From DASTBU01 sp035711845 (GTDB taxonomy: Bacteria > Acidobacteriota > Vicinamibacteria > Vicinamibacterales > 2-12-FULL-66-21): a DNA stretch of 64,000 nucleotides. The stretch covers positions 62,001 to 126,000 of the forward strand of contig DASTBU010000122.1 in assembly GCA_035711845.1 (NCBI GenBank), read 5' to 3'. This document shows, in pieces, positions 48,630-58,080 of this stretch (positions are counted from its first letter, which is position 1; every line of letters begins with the position of its first letter). Under the pieces are notes generated by a model. The model did no database searches and was not told the DNA's origin. It saw only the letters and a list, made by a program, of their open reading frames with translations. The position numbers were made by a program, and so were the translations under genes.

Positions 48630-50594
48630 CTAGGCGGGCACGGGTGCCGGCAGCGGCGTGGTCGCCGGACGTGGAATGCCGGCCGCAGCGTAGATCTCGG
48701 GTTCGTCCAGACTCTCGTGGAGGAGGAGCTGCGCGACGATGGTGTCCAGTTTGTTCCGGTTGTCCCTCAAGAGCCGTCGCGCCTCGGTGTAGCACTCGTC
48801 GGTGATGCGCCGAACTTCTTCGTCCACCGCGTCGAGAAGACCATCGGAGATGCCCGCCATGCGGGGATCCCCTTCCGCCGGCAGAACCGACAGCGTCCCG
48901 ATCCGCTCCGACATCCCCCATCTGCCGACCATCGACCGGGCAATGCGGGTCACCATCTCCAGATCGTTTTCCGCGCCGGTCGTGACGACGTTGAAGACCT
49001 CCTGCTCGGCGGCCATGCCCCCGAGCGCACCGATGATCCGGCCGCGCAGGTAGTTGGCGTCGTACCCGTAGCGGTCTGCCTCCGGTGTCGACAACGTGAC
49101 GCCCAGCGCACGGCCCCGCGGGATGATCGAGACTTTGCGGACGGGATCGGCGCCGGGCTGCAGCATGCCGATGAGCGCATGGCCGGCTTCGTGGTAGGCG
49201 GTCCGGCGCCGTTCTTCTTCGGGAATGACGACGTTGCGGGCCGTGCCGAGCTGTACCTTCTCGAGCGCGTCCGTCAAGTCGCGCTGGCGCACGGCGTCCT
49301 GCCGGCGGCGCGCGGCGAGCAGCGCGGCTTCGTTCACCAGATTCGCAAGGTCGGCGCCCGTCATTCCGGGCGTGGCCGACGCCAGCCGTTCGAGATCGGC
49401 GTCTGGCGCGAGCGGGACTTTCCGCGTATGGACCTTCAGGATCTCCACCCGACCCTTGTGGTCCGGCGGGTGGATGATGATCTGCCGATCGAACCGTCCC
49501 GGCCGCAGCAGCGCGGGGTCCAGGACGTCCGGCCGGTTGGTGGCCGCCAGAACCACGACGCCTTCGTGGCCGGAAAAGCCATCCATCTCGGTGAGGATCT
49601 GATTGAGCGTCTGCTCCCGCTCGTCGTGGCCGCCGAAGGACCGCGCGCCGCCGCGCGCGCGGCCGATCGTGTCGATCTCGTCGATGAAGATGATGGCCGG
49701 CGCGACTTTTCGCGCCTCCGAGAAGAGCTCACGGACGCGGCTGGCCCCGACACCCACGATCATCTCGATGAACTCCGAGGCGCTCGCGCTGAAGAACGGG
49801 ACCTTCGCCTCGCCGGCGGTGGCGCGTGCGAGCAGGGTCTTGCCGGTGCCCGGGGCACCGGCCAGCAGCACGCCCTTCGGAGCGCGGGCCCCGAGACGCC
49901 GATACTTCTCGGGTTCCTTCAGGAAGTCGACGACCTCGTTGATCTCCGCCTTCACCTCGTCGATCCCAGCGACGTCGTCGAACGTAACGCGCACGGTTTC
50001 GGGGTCGACCCGCTTCTGCCCGCCGCGTCCCAGCAGCCCACCCATCGCCCCCTGCTGGCGTTTGAACACCCAGGCGTAAAAGGCGACGAGCAGGAGGATC
50101 GGCGCGAACGATATGAGCAGGTTCGTCAGAAAGCCACGCTGCTGGACCAGCGGTGTGGCGCGCACCGTCGCGCCGCCCTCGGTCAACTGGGCGAGCAGAT
50201 CGTCGCTCGCGAACGTTGGCCGCTCGGTCGTGAACTGCTGATAGGTGCGATCCTTCTGGCCGGGAACCGGCACGGCCTTTTTCAACTGGCCTTCGATGGA
50301 GTCCCCGCGCGCGAACAGCTCGACGACGTTCTTGCTGGCGACCTGGTTCTTGAACTCGGTGTAGGGAACAGCCTGCGGCCCCGACAGCCGGTCCTGGACC
50401 GTCAGCGTCGCGAACAGGACCAGGTACCCGACCAACCAGATGGCCGCCGTGATCCAGCGGCGCTTCGGATCGCGAGGCTTCTCTTTCGGCAGGCCCTCCG
50501 TACGCCACGGCCGTAACGGTCGCGGTGGCGGCGTGTCGGGCGGTCCAGGCTCGCGCGTCGAGTTCGAAGGCGTCTGCGGGGCTTGGGGCGTCAT
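48630..50594 (-). CDS. ftsH: FtsH-type ATP-dependent zinc metalloprotease
   Basis: The 654-residue protein starts at ATG 50594 (AAAGGT upstream). The N-terminus is Pro-rich. Two transmembrane helices follow, WITAAIWLVGYLVLFATLTV and LLISFAPILLLVAFYAWVF, around a periplasmic region. The AAA+ module has VLLAGAPGTGKTLLARATAG, FSASASEFIEMIVGVGASRV, AIIFIDEIDTIGRARGGARS and the second region of homology NRPDVLDPALLRPGRFDRQI. The protease motif is AYHEAGHALIGML (about 470). It degrades membrane and soluble proteins at the inner membrane. The tail ends PATTPLPAPVPA. Confidence 0.95.
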   Translation of the reverse strand: MTPQAPQTPSNSTREPGPPDTPPPRPLRPWRTEGLPKEKPRDPKRRWITAAIWLVGYLVLFATLTVQDRLSGPQAVPYTEFKNQVASKNVVELFARGDSIEGQLKKAVPVPGQKDRTYQQFTTERPTFASDDLLAQLTEGGATVRATPLVQQRGFLTNLLISFAPILLLVAFYAWVFKRQQGAMGGLLGRGGQKRVDPETVRVTFDDVAGIDEVKAEINEVVDFLKEPEKYRRLGARAPKGVLLAGAPGTGKTLLARATAGEAKVPFFSASASEFIEMIVGVGASRVRELFSEARKVAPAIIFIDEIDTIGRARGGARSFGGHDEREQTLNQILTEMDGFSGHEGVVVLAATNRPDVLDPALLRPGRFDRQIIIHPPDHKGRVEILKVHTRKVPLAPDADLERLASATPGMTGADLANLVNEAALLAARRRQDAVRQRDLTDALEKVQLGTARNVVIPEEERRRTAYHEAGHALIGMLQPGADPVRKVSIIPRGRALGVTLSTPEADRYGYDANYLRGRIIGALGGMAAEQEVFNVVTTGAENDLEMVTRIARSMVGRWGMSERIGTLSVLPAEGDPRMAGISDGLLDAVDEEVRRITDECYTEARRLLRDNRNKLDTIVAQLLLHESLDEPEIYAAAGIPRPATTPLPAPVPA

Positions 50595-50901
50595 GGCTGA
50601 CCTTTCTTTGCAGAGGCCCGTGTTGAACGCAGCGCTCCCGCTCTGGCGAGAAGCTCCGAAGAAGCGCGCTTCTGCGCAGCACGATGTATCGCCAAAAGCA
50701 TAGTGAACAGCGTGGGAATGTCTATACACGATTGTAGCGGCCGCCCGCCGGCGGACCGGCCGCGCAAAAGCGTCGGGTCGGCCCAGCACCTCTCTAGTCC
50801 CGCTGGATCTCAAGCGTAGAATGAGCGGGTGGGGCGAGCCTCCGCCCTGCTGAGATCGATCCTGGAGGCCGAACTCCCCCTCTCTCGACAGGAGAATTGC
50901 G
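50595..50901. other. Divergent promoter region of ftsH and the HdeD-like gene
   Basis: This spacer separates two divergent genes. On the ftsH side a promoter can be proposed. On the other side TAGAAT at 50817-50822 might be a -10 box, but it lacks a -35 partner. GACAGGAG just before 50902 is the ribosome site for the HdeD-like gene. Confidence 0.5.
50697..50724 (-). promoter_or_regulatory. Putative sigma-70 promoter of ftsH
   Basis: Read on the minus strand, TAGACA (50719-50724) and TATGCT (50697-50702) are spaced 16 bases apart. The start point would be near 50690, giving about a 95-base leader before the ATG at 50594. Confidence 0.4.
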
Positions 50902-51462
50902 ATGTCTTACGTTCCACTTCTCGAAGCTGCTGCCAGCACCTGGTGGATCCTCGCTCTGCGAGGCGTCTTCGCCATCCTCTTCGGGGTGTGCGCCTTCCTC
51001 TGGCCTGGTCTGACGCTGGGCGTGCTCGTCCTTCTCTGGGGAGCGTTCGTCGTGATCGACGGGATCGTGGCCGTCATCAACGGCATTCAGGCGCGGTGGT
51101 GGTCCATCGCGATCTTCGGGGTGCTGGGCATCGCCGTGGGGGCCTACGCGCTCTTCCGGCCCGGCATCACGGCGCTGGCTCTTCTCTTCATCATCGCGAT
51201 CTGGGCCATCGCACGTGGAGTCCTGGAGATTGCCGCCGCGATTTCGCTGCGCAAGGAACTGTCGAACGAATGGCTCCTCATCCTGAGCGGGCTCATCTCG
51301 ATCATCTTCGGTGTCTTCGTGGCGGCGTTCCCCGGTCTCGGCGCGCTGTCGGTCGTGTGGCTCATCGGCATCCAGGCGGTCGCGATCGGCATCCTTCTTC
51401 TGGGATTGTCACTTCGCCTGCGACGGTTGGGACACATGGCCAGGTCACGCCTGACGGCGTAG
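50902..51462 (+). CDS. HdeD-like (DUF308) membrane protein
   Basis: The 186-residue protein follows GACAGGAG and has about six transmembrane helices in three repeated hairpins: TWWILALRGVFAILFGVCAF, VLVLLWGAFVVIDGIVAVIN, WSIAIFGVLGIAVGAYALFR, ALLFIIAIWAIARGVLEIAA, WLLILSGLISIIFGVFVAAF, VVWLIGIQAVAIGILLLGL. This is the DUF308/HdeD fold, associated in enterobacteria with acid resistance at high cell density. In acidobacteria its role is only inferred. It is divergent from ftsH, another envelope-quality gene. Confidence 0.88.
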   Translation: MSYVPLLEAAASTWWILALRGVFAILFGVCAFLWPGLTLGVLVLLWGAFVVIDGIVAVINGIQARWWSIAIFGVLGIAVGAYALFRPGITALALLFIIAIWAIARGVLEIAAAISLRKELSNEWLLILSGLISIIFGVFVAAFPGLGALSVVWLIGIQAVAIGILLLGLSLRLRRLGHMARSRLTA

Positions 51463-51669
51463 GCCGAGGAAACGACACGAGTGCCTCGCGCCCGACGCTT
51501 CGGCAGTCCTCGTTGCCCTCGGCCCAGCAGTCATCCATGAGCCATCGAGGCCTGACGGTCGTCATATCGGACAGTCGCCTTCGAGGATTACGACGTCAAG
51601 CGGCCGGGCGCGCCGGCCTGATACCCATCGGCGGCGGTGCGGCCGCTCGAGGGTTTATCATTCCGGACC

Positions 51670-53046
51670 ATGTGGCACAGACTCGTTGCGCCCGCTGTCC
51701 TTCTGGCCGCCCTTGTCGCTTCTTTCTCGACGATCCGAACCCGGCCCCCCGGCAGTCAACCCACGACGTCTGTCGCCGATCCGCTCTCCCCCGCCGCCGT
51801 CCGCGCCCGCGTCGAGCGGGAGTGGACCGTCAAGGCCGACAAGATGCGGCGGTACCTGCTGCCGCTCATGCGCAGGCACGGCGTGGATCTCTGGATTGTC
51901 ATGAGCCGCGAGAACGTGCCCGACCCTGTCGTCGAGCTGTTCGGCGGCCTCGGGTTGACGGGCTGGTACGGCCACCGCAACGCGTATCTCTTCTACGACA
52001 AGGGAGGAGGCGACGGGCTCGAGGCGACGGTAATCGGCACGCACCTGTCGCAGCACTTGAAGGCGTTCTACGGAGCGATCCGGTCTTATGGCGAGGAAGG
52101 CCTGAAGCCGCACTTGCAGAAGTACCTGACCGAGCGCAATCCGAAGAAGATCGCGGTCAACCAGTCGCGGACGATCAGCATGGGCGACGGCCTCACCGCC
52201 GAGCTGAAGGCGTATCTCCTAGACGCGCTCGGCCCCGACCTTGGGGCCCGCATCGTCTCGTCCGAACCGCTCCTCGTGGACTACGTCTCCGTCCACACGC
52301 CCGAGGAGGACGCAATCGAGGCCGAGGCCGCCAGGGCGACGTGGGACATCCTGAAGCGCGCGTTCTCGAACCAGGTCATCACGCCCGGCAGGACGAGGCT
52401 GATGGACGTGCACTACTGGATCACGGCCGAGCGCAAGCGGCTGAACTTCGAGTTCAACTTCCCCGCGAGCCTCGATCTCCAGCGCTTCCGCGACGGCAAG
52501 GTCGTGTCGCTCGACGATGCGGATGATCCGGTGATCGAAAAAGGAGATGTGCTCCACGTGGACTTCGGGGTCCGGCAGTCGGGCCTCGTGACCGATCAGC
52601 AGAAGATGGCCTACGTGCTGCGCGACGGCGAGTCGGCGCCGCCGGCGGGTCTGGTGAGGGCGTTCGTGGATTCGGTCAAGGGCGCCCAGTTGCACGCGGC
52701 GGAAGTCGTCGCGGGTCGCACGGGGATCGACATCAAGACGCGATCGGAGGCGGCGGCCAAAGCCGCCGGCATCGATCTGCTTGTGTACTCGCACGTGCAG
52801 GGTTACTGGGTGCACGACGCCGGCCCGTGGACGGTCTTCGACTGGCCGGAGCGTTACGGCGTCCACCCGCGCGAGGTGCTCCAGGGCGGCGAATGGTTCT
52901 CGGTCGAGTTCCGCACGCGCACCGCCGTGCCCGAATGGGGCAACCAGCTCGTCTCGATGCAGCGCGAGGAGGACGCGATTACGTCGAAGACCGCGCCGCT
53001 CCGGTACCTCGCCGGGCCGCAGACCGAGCTGTGGATCGTGAAGTGA
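51670..53046 (+). CDS. Secreted M24 family metallopeptidase (Xaa-Pro aminopeptidase-like)
   Basis: The 458-residue protein (ATG 51670) has a signal peptide (VAPAVLLAALVASFS). A creatinase-type N-terminal domain follows (MRRHGVDLWIVMSREN), then a pita-bread M24 domain. Its metal ligands are visible in order: Asp in LHVDFGVRQSG, Asp in LVTDQQKM, His in VQGYWVHDAGPW, Glu in WFSVEFRTRTAVPEWG, and Glu in SMQREEDAITSKT. It should be a di-metal exopeptidase acting outside the cytoplasm. Its convergent neighbour is a sulfatase gene, and both face an intergenic gap of 34 bp. Confidence 0.88.
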   Translation: MWHRLVAPAVLLAALVASFSTIRTRPPGSQPTTSVADPLSPAAVRARVEREWTVKADKMRRYLLPLMRRHGVDLWIVMSRENVPDPVVELFGGLGLTGWYGHRNAYLFYDKGGGDGLEATVIGTHLSQHLKAFYGAIRSYGEEGLKPHLQKYLTERNPKKIAVNQSRTISMGDGLTAELKAYLLDALGPDLGARIVSSEPLLVDYVSVHTPEEDAIEAEAARATWDILKRAFSNQVITPGRTRLMDVHYWITAERKRLNFEFNFPASLDLQRFRDGKVVSLDDADDPVIEKGDVLHVDFGVRQSGLVTDQQKMAYVLRDGESAPPAGLVRAFVDSVKGAQLHAAEVVAGRTGIDIKTRSEAAAKAAGIDLLVYSHVQGYWVHDAGPWTVFDWPERYGVHPREVLQGGEWFSVEFRTRTAVPEWGNQLVSMQREEDAITSKTAPLRYLAGPQTELWIVK

Positions 53047-53080
53047 AGCGCAGCCAACCGCGGATCGGCCGCTGCCAGGC

Positions 53081-54598
53081 TCATCGACGTTCTGCCAGCT
53101 CCATCGACTCCAGCACGAGTCGCCCCAGATCGCGTTTCAGCCCTGCTTTGATCTCCGCACTTGCCGGATCGTCCACCAGGTTGCGCAGCTCGTAGGGATC
53201 CGCCTCGAGGTCGTAGAGCTCGTCGAGGTCGGGATGCTTCATCCAGCGGATGTACTTGTGAGTCCGCGTGCGGATGGCGCGATAGTCCATGTCGGCCAGC
53301 CACGGCATCGGATTCTCGTAGCTGTAGAACTCGACGAGCAGCGACTGCCGCCACGGCGTCGCGTCGCCGCGGAGCAGAGGCACGAGCGATCGCCCCTGGA
53401 CGTGCGGGCCGATCGGCACGCGCGCGGCTTCGAGCACGGTGGGCGCGATGTCGACCGACAGGACGAGCTCCGGGGGTCTCGCGCCGGCGCCGACGAGCGG
53501 CGGATAGCGCACGAGGAGCGGATCGCGGATCGACTCTTCATAGGGCAACCGGCGCTCGAGGCTCAGCCCATGCTCGCCGAAGAAGAATCCGTTGTCGCTG
53601 GTGAACACAATCATCGTGGTGTCGAGCACCCCCTGTTTCTCGAGCGCGGCTATCAGACGGCCCAGGCTTTCGTCGACCGCCAGCAGCATCTCGGCCCGCC
53701 GCCGGATGGTCGTTTCGCTCGTGCCGGGGTCGAGGATGCCGCCGAACCTGGCGGTGATGTCGGCGGAGGCACGATAGGCGAGCGCGCGCCGAAGCGCGGG
53801 TTTGCCCGCCAGGCCGTCCGGATCCGGGACCGCGTTGGGGCGGCGCTCGTACGTCCGGGCTTCGTATCGGCCCCGGTGCCGCGGCGCCGGAACGTAGCCG
53901 AGGGAACTGCCGGTGTCCACCGATCCATCGTCGCGCTGCCGCACGTCCGGGTGAACGGCCTTGTGGGCCAGGTACAGAAGGAAGGGACCGCCGCGCTGCC
54001 GGCCGATGAAGTCGATCGCGCGATCGGTCAACAGATCGGTGACGTAACCGGTCACGACGTGGAGGCGGCCATCCTCGAACAACTCCGGATCCTGCGCGCG
54101 TCCCTGACCCGGGAGGCCGACCCAGTAATTGAAGCCGGGCCGCGGCGTGGGGTCGTTGCCCATGTGCCACTTCCCCAGAAACGCCGTGTCGTATCCGTGC
54201 TCGCGCATCGCCATCGGGAAGGTCGTCAGGCGATGGCTGGCCAGGTTCCGGGCGACATTGTCGATGATGCCGTGCCGGGAGGGGTACTGCCCCGTCAGAA
54301 TGCTCGCGCGATTGGGCGAGCACAACGGAACCGCGTGGAACGCGTTGACGAACATCGCCCCTTCGGCCGCCAGCCGATCGACATGAGGTGTCTCGACATA
54401 GGGGTGGCCGGCGGCGGCGAATTCATCCCACCGGAGATCGTCGGTCACGATCACGACGACGTTCGGACGCGTGGCGGAGCGGTTGGGCGCGGAAGGCGGA
54501 GTTCCTGACGATCCGCTGGACTGGCGGTCAGGCGGGGACGGTCCCTGACAGCCGCCGATCAGCAGCACCAGGGGCAGCGCCCGGTACAGGCGAGACAT
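53081..54598 (-). CDS. Sulfatase lipoprotein
   Basis: The 505-residue protein has a lipobox (LVLLIGGCQ, Cys17), a Ser/Pro-rich linker, and a type I sulfatase domain. VVVIVTDDLRWDE supplies the metal aspartates (53-54). The formylglycine precursor Cys93 is in VPLCSPNRASILTGQYPS. Later motifs are HGYDTAFLGKWHMG, AHKAVHPD and IVFTSDNGFFFGEHGLS. It should hydrolyse sulfate esters, probably of polysaccharide or glycan, on the outer face of the membrane. It needs a formylglycine-generating or anSME enzyme, not seen here. Substrate class cannot be assigned. Confidence 0.92.
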   Translation of the reverse strand: MSRLYRALPLVLLIGGCQGPSPPDRQSSGSSGTPPSAPNRSATRPNVVVIVTDDLRWDEFAAAGHPYVETPHVDRLAAEGAMFVNAFHAVPLCSPNRASILTGQYPSRHGIIDNVARNLASHRLTTFPMAMREHGYDTAFLGKWHMGNDPTPRPGFNYWVGLPGQGRAQDPELFEDGRLHVVTGYVTDLLTDRAIDFIGRQRGGPFLLYLAHKAVHPDVRQRDDGSVDTGSSLGYVPAPRHRGRYEARTYERRPNAVPDPDGLAGKPALRRALAYRASADITARFGGILDPGTSETTIRRRAEMLLAVDESLGRLIAALEKQGVLDTTMIVFTSDNGFFFGEHGLSLERRLPYEESIRDPLLVRYPPLVGAGARPPELVLSVDIAPTVLEAARVPIGPHVQGRSLVPLLRGDATPWRQSLLVEFYSYENPMPWLADMDYRAIRTRTHKYIRWMKHPDLDELYDLEADPYELRNLVDDPASAEIKAGLKRDLGRLVLESMELAERR

Positions 54599-54769
54599 GT
54601 GCCGCGATTTGACCTCCGATCCGGTGTGTCGTCAAGAGAGTTCGGCGGGCGGCATCCGGTTAGGTGGCCCTGAGCCCGCCGAAGCGTTCGAGCCGATTGA
54701 CGTAGCGAGGGCGAGCGCACGTTACTGGAGCGACCACGCCTGGACCCAAGGCGCGGCGGGTGCGATGGC

Positions 54770-55459
54770 CTACTGACGCCGGACGAGCTCGATGTCGAAC
54801 CGGGTGTCCCCGTCAACCGTCACCGTGATCGAGTCCTTCTCCGGTCCCGGTGATGCAGCCGAGGCGAGCTCGTAGCCTTCTTTGCGGATGATGAGCGACA
54901 GCGGGCCGTTGTCCACCCACGAGAAGCTGTAAACGCCCCCCGCGTCAGTGTCAACGGCCGTGTGGCCTTCGGGGCTGCCGCAGGAATCGCAATACACCAA
55001 CACTCCTTCGACAGCTATCCGCCCCCTCGCCGTCGTTTCGAAGACAACGCCGGACAGGACCTGCGTGGCGATGGTTCTGACCTCGAGATCGAGCCGCGTG
55101 TCGCCGTTGACGGCGACGGTTCTCCGAACGGTCGCGTAGCCCGCCTTGCTGGCGATGATCACGCCGCTCGGCCCCGGCAACCTGGAAAGCTCGTAGAACC
55201 CCGCGCTGTCGGTCGTCGCGTACCGCCCGGATGCCTCTTCGCGGATCTGCACGGCCTCCAGCGGCACCGAGCCCGATGACGTTCTTTCGGACACGACACC
55301 GGAGACCGAATGTTCGCCCATCGGAACAGTCGGTGCTGTCGGCCTGTTGCAGGCCGACAGCGAGACGACAACAGTGGTCAGGATTGCCAGCCGCCGTATC
55401 AGGTCCGGCAACCCGTGGTTGAGCCGGTGGGGCTCGAGCGTGTGAAGGATAGGTTTCAT
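54770..55459 (-). CDS. Carboxypeptidase-regulatory-like (CNA-B/Ig-fold) lipoprotein
   Basis: The 229-residue product begins at ATG 55459 after a GGGGGAA site. A hydrophobic segment (LAILTTVVVSLSAC) ends in a lipobox-like cysteine near residue 36. Three carboxypeptidase-regulatory repeats follow: SVSGVVSERTSSGSVPLEAV, YATTDSAGFYELSRLPGPSG and VLSGVVFETTARGRIAVEGV, with the last repeat ending in DGDTRFDIELVRRQ. CDSCG in the middle is a possible disulfide. This is a surface or periplasmic protein; no catalytic residues are present. It lies just upstream of, and divergent from, the ECF sigma gene. Confidence 0.82.
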   Translation of the reverse strand: MKPILHTLEPHRLNHGLPDLIRRLAILTTVVVSLSACNRPTAPTVPMGEHSVSGVVSERTSSGSVPLEAVQIREEASGRYATTDSAGFYELSRLPGPSGVIIASKAGYATVRRTVAVNGDTRLDLEVRTIATQVLSGVVFETTARGRIAVEGVLVYCDSCGSPEGHTAVDTDAGGVYSFSWVDNGPLSLIIRKEGYELASAASPGPEKDSITVTVDGDTRFDIELVRRQ

Positions 55460-55531
55460 CGTGATTCCCCCTGTATGAGTAGCGGAAACGCGGGGCCGGA
55501 ACTTGAAGCGGGATAGGCGTACAATGGCGAC

Positions 55532-56110
55532 ATATCGGACCATCCCACGCCGGTCACCGCGCTGCTCCTCGAATGGGGACAAGGCGACGAGGCCGCCCTC
55601 GAGCGACTGGTGCCGCTCGTCCATCACGAGCTCCACCGAATCGCGCGCCGGTGCATGGTCGGCGAAGGCCCGGGCAACACGCTGCACGCGACGGCGCTGG
55701 TCAACGAAGCGTATCTGCGGCTGGTCGACGGGAAGGCGGTCTCATGGAACGACCGCACGCATTTTTTCGCGGTGTCGGCACGCATCATGCGCCGCATCCT
55801 CGTGGACCACGCGCGGGCACGGCGCGCCCTCAAGCGCGGTGGCCACGATCCGATGGTCACGTTCGACGACGAGCTCGTCGTCGCGCAGGAGCCTCGCCAC
55901 GATTTCGTGGCCCTCGAGGACGCCCTGCAGGCTCTCGCCGCCTTCGACGAGCGGAAGAGCCGCGTGATCGAGCTGCGGTTCTTCGGCGGCCTGACTGTTG
56001 AGGAAACCGCATCGGTGCTCGGCGTCTCGCCCGACACGGTGATGCGCGACTGGCGCCTGGCGAAAGCATGGCTGCAGGGCGAGATGCGCCGTGCGGCGCC
56101 AGAAGCGTAG
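55532..56110 (+). CDS. ECF sigma factor, TIGR02999-like, with a non-canonical start
   Basis: Region 2 reads ALVNEAYLRLVDGKAVSWND and RTHFFAVSARIMRRILVDHA. Region 4 reads RVIELRFFGGLTVEETASVL, GVSPDTVMRDWRLAKAWLQG. This is the ECF group (TIGR02999 family) usually paired with a Ser/Thr kinase gene. The conserved N-terminus ISDHPTPVTALLLEWGQGDE is encoded upstream of the first GTG (55610), but the codon where homologues have Met is ATA (55532). So translation starts at ATA, or begins at GTG 55610 and loses about 26 residues. The usual kinase gene is missing; the stop abuts a TonB-receptor remnant. Confidence 0.8.
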   Translation: MSDHPTPVTALLLEWGQGDEAALERLVPLVHHELHRIARRCMVGEGPGNTLHATALVNEAYLRLVDGKAVSWNDRTHFFAVSARIMRRILVDHARARRALKRGGHDPMVTFDDELVVAQEPRHDFVALEDALQALAAFDERKSRVIELRFFGGLTVEETASVLGVSPDTVMRDWRLAKAWLQGEMRRAAPEA

Positions 56111-57323
56111 TGGGCCCCGCGTGTCCCTCTCTACGGCAGTCTGCCCGCGCTCGACGAGCTGGGGCGCGAGACCGACGAAGTCGTGCACGGCCTCGGAAGC
56201 CTTTACACCTGGGACCTGTGGTCGCCCCGGCTCGGTCTCGTCGCCAGGCTGACCACGGACGGCCGTACGATTCTGCGCGCAACCTATGGGCGTTACAACC
56301 AGGGCGTGCTGGTGGGGGAATTCCAGTCGTTCCGTCCCGGGGCTTCACCGGTCACGACGAAGGCCTATTCGCCCCGAAACGGGTGAATACACGGGAGCTT
56401 CCCGCGTCGTCGATCCCCGTCGCAACCTGCTGCTCGACCCACGGATACGAGCCCCGCATTCCAACGAGGTCTCTGTCGGCATCGACCGGGAAATCGGCCG
56501 ACATCTCGCGGTCGCGATCGCCTACGTGCGCAAGGATGGCCGCGACTTCATCGGATGGACGGACGCGGGCGGGCGGTACCGGCAGGAAACCCGACTGCTG
56601 CGGGACGGCCGGCTCCTCCCCGTGTTCGTGCTGGAGAACCGAACGACCGATCGACGTTTTCTGCTGACCAACCCCGACGGGTACTCGCTGACGTACAACG
56701 GCTTGGTCGTCGTCGCCGAAAAGCGGCGCTCACACGGCTGGCAGGCGTTCGGATCGTACACGTTGTCGACCGCGTACGGACTTCAGGCATCGAGCGGCGC
56801 CCCTGCCTCGGGCGCGCAGGCCAGCACCGTCGCGCCGCCGCCGGCGCCGGCAGGCCTCACCTTCGGTCGCGACCCGAACGACCTGACAGATGCCCGCGGC
56901 CGTCTGCCAAACGACAGGCCGCATGTGTTCCGGGCGATGGGCAGTGTCGACGTCCACCGGACCGGGTTCGTCGTCGCGGCCAATTTCCAGCACTTCAGCG
57001 GCAAGCCGTGGGCGGCCACGGCCGTCGTCTCACTGCCGCAGAACGCGCAGCAGCGCATCCTGCTCGAGCCGCGCGGGTCCCGCCGGCTGTCGTCGCAGTC
57101 GCTCCTCGACGTCCGCCTGTCGAGGGCGGTCGCCCTGAAGGGAGTCGGTCGGGTCGAGTTGATCCTGGACGTTCTCAACGCACTGAACGACACTGCCGAG
57201 GAGGGTCTCGTCACTGACATCCTGCAGACCGAGACGCACGCCAATGCGAATTTCGGCCGGCCCAATGTGTTCATCGATCCACGCCGTGCCATGTTGAGCG
57301 TCAGGCTGACCCTGGGCCGATGA
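56111..57323 (+). pseudogene. Truncated and frameshifted TonB-dependent receptor (C-terminal half)
   Basis: Directly after the ECF stop the frame reads barrel sequence: LYGSLPALDELGRETDEVVH, LYTWDLWSPRLGLVARLTTD, RATYGRYNQGVLVGEFQSFR. At 56372-56375 a CCCC run carries one base too many. The reading moves to another frame, TGEYTGASRVVDPRRNLLLD, and continues RFLLTNPDGYSLTYNGLVVV, RLPNDRPHVFRAMGSVDVHR, GRVELILDVLNALNDTAEEG to a final VFIDPRRAMLSVRLTLGR. There is no signal, plug or N-terminal barrel. The gene is therefore dead by both truncation and frameshift, although the rest of the frame is well kept, suggesting recent loss. Confidence 0.85.
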
Positions 57324-57573
57324 CGGCGACGCCGGTTCGCCTGATCCTCTCGAGGCCACCGCGATCAGTCGGCCGCGGACAAGGGCCGACGTCGGTTGCG
57401 CCGCCGTACCCGTCAGCGGGGGTCGTGAACCCCTCGCGTTGTCCGCCGATCTCGACTACCGGTTCGCGCCCAAACGGCGCTCGATGGACCTGGATCACAC
57501 CAGGCGCGCTGACGGTCACCGGGAACCAGGGGCAAGGTGATCGCGAATCCCGGCTCGTGTTATCTATCGTCCT

Positions 57574-58080
57574 ATGGACACGCGCGAGATCAGTCCCCTT
57601 CTGGCCAGGCTGTTTTCCAAGCTCGTGGAGGGTGCGCACGATCGCGGCGGGGGTTTCGTTCTCAATGCCGGGGATGCCGGGCTGCTCGCTTCGCTGGAGA
57701 AGCTCAGCGCCGCCGATGCCTCTCGCTCGACGAACGATGGTGCGACCATCGCCGCGCACGCGCAGCACCTGCGGTATGGCCTCTCCCTGATGAACCGATG
57801 GGCAAACGAAGGCGGCAATCCCTTCGCCGACGCGGCGTGGGACGAAGCGTGGAAAACGGCTGCGGTAGGCGAGGAGCACTGGAGCGAGATCCGGGCCGGG
57901 CTGCGCGGGGAGGCCGACCGATGGCTCGCCGCCCTGAAGACGCCGCGCGACGCGCACGCCCTCGAGGTCACCGGCATGATCGCGAGCGTCGCGCACCTGG
58001 CGTATCACGTCGGCGCGATCCGACAGATCAGCCGGCAGGCCCGAGGCCCGAGGGAAGGGACGTTCGCGCCGGGCTCGTGA
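57574..58080 (+). CDS. DinB-like four-helix protein
   Basis: The 168-residue cytosolic protein shows the DinB fold: GGFVLNAGDAGLLASLEKLS, then TIAAHAQHLRYGLSLMNRWA with the first metal-type His, TAAVGEEHWSEIRAGLRGEA, and MIASVAHLAYHVGAIRQISR with two further His. Such proteins bind a divalent metal through three histidines and include thiol-dependent transferases and hydrolases. The specific reaction is unknown. Another DinB-like gene is present at 62404, but the two are not close in sequence. Confidence 0.85.
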   Translation: MDTREISPLLARLFSKLVEGAHDRGGGFVLNAGDAGLLASLEKLSAADASRSTNDGATIAAHAQHLRYGLSLMNRWANEGGNPFADAAWDEAWKTAAVGEEHWSEIRAGLRGEADRWLAALKTPRDAHALEVTGMIASVAHLAYHVGAIRQISRQARGPREGTFAPGS

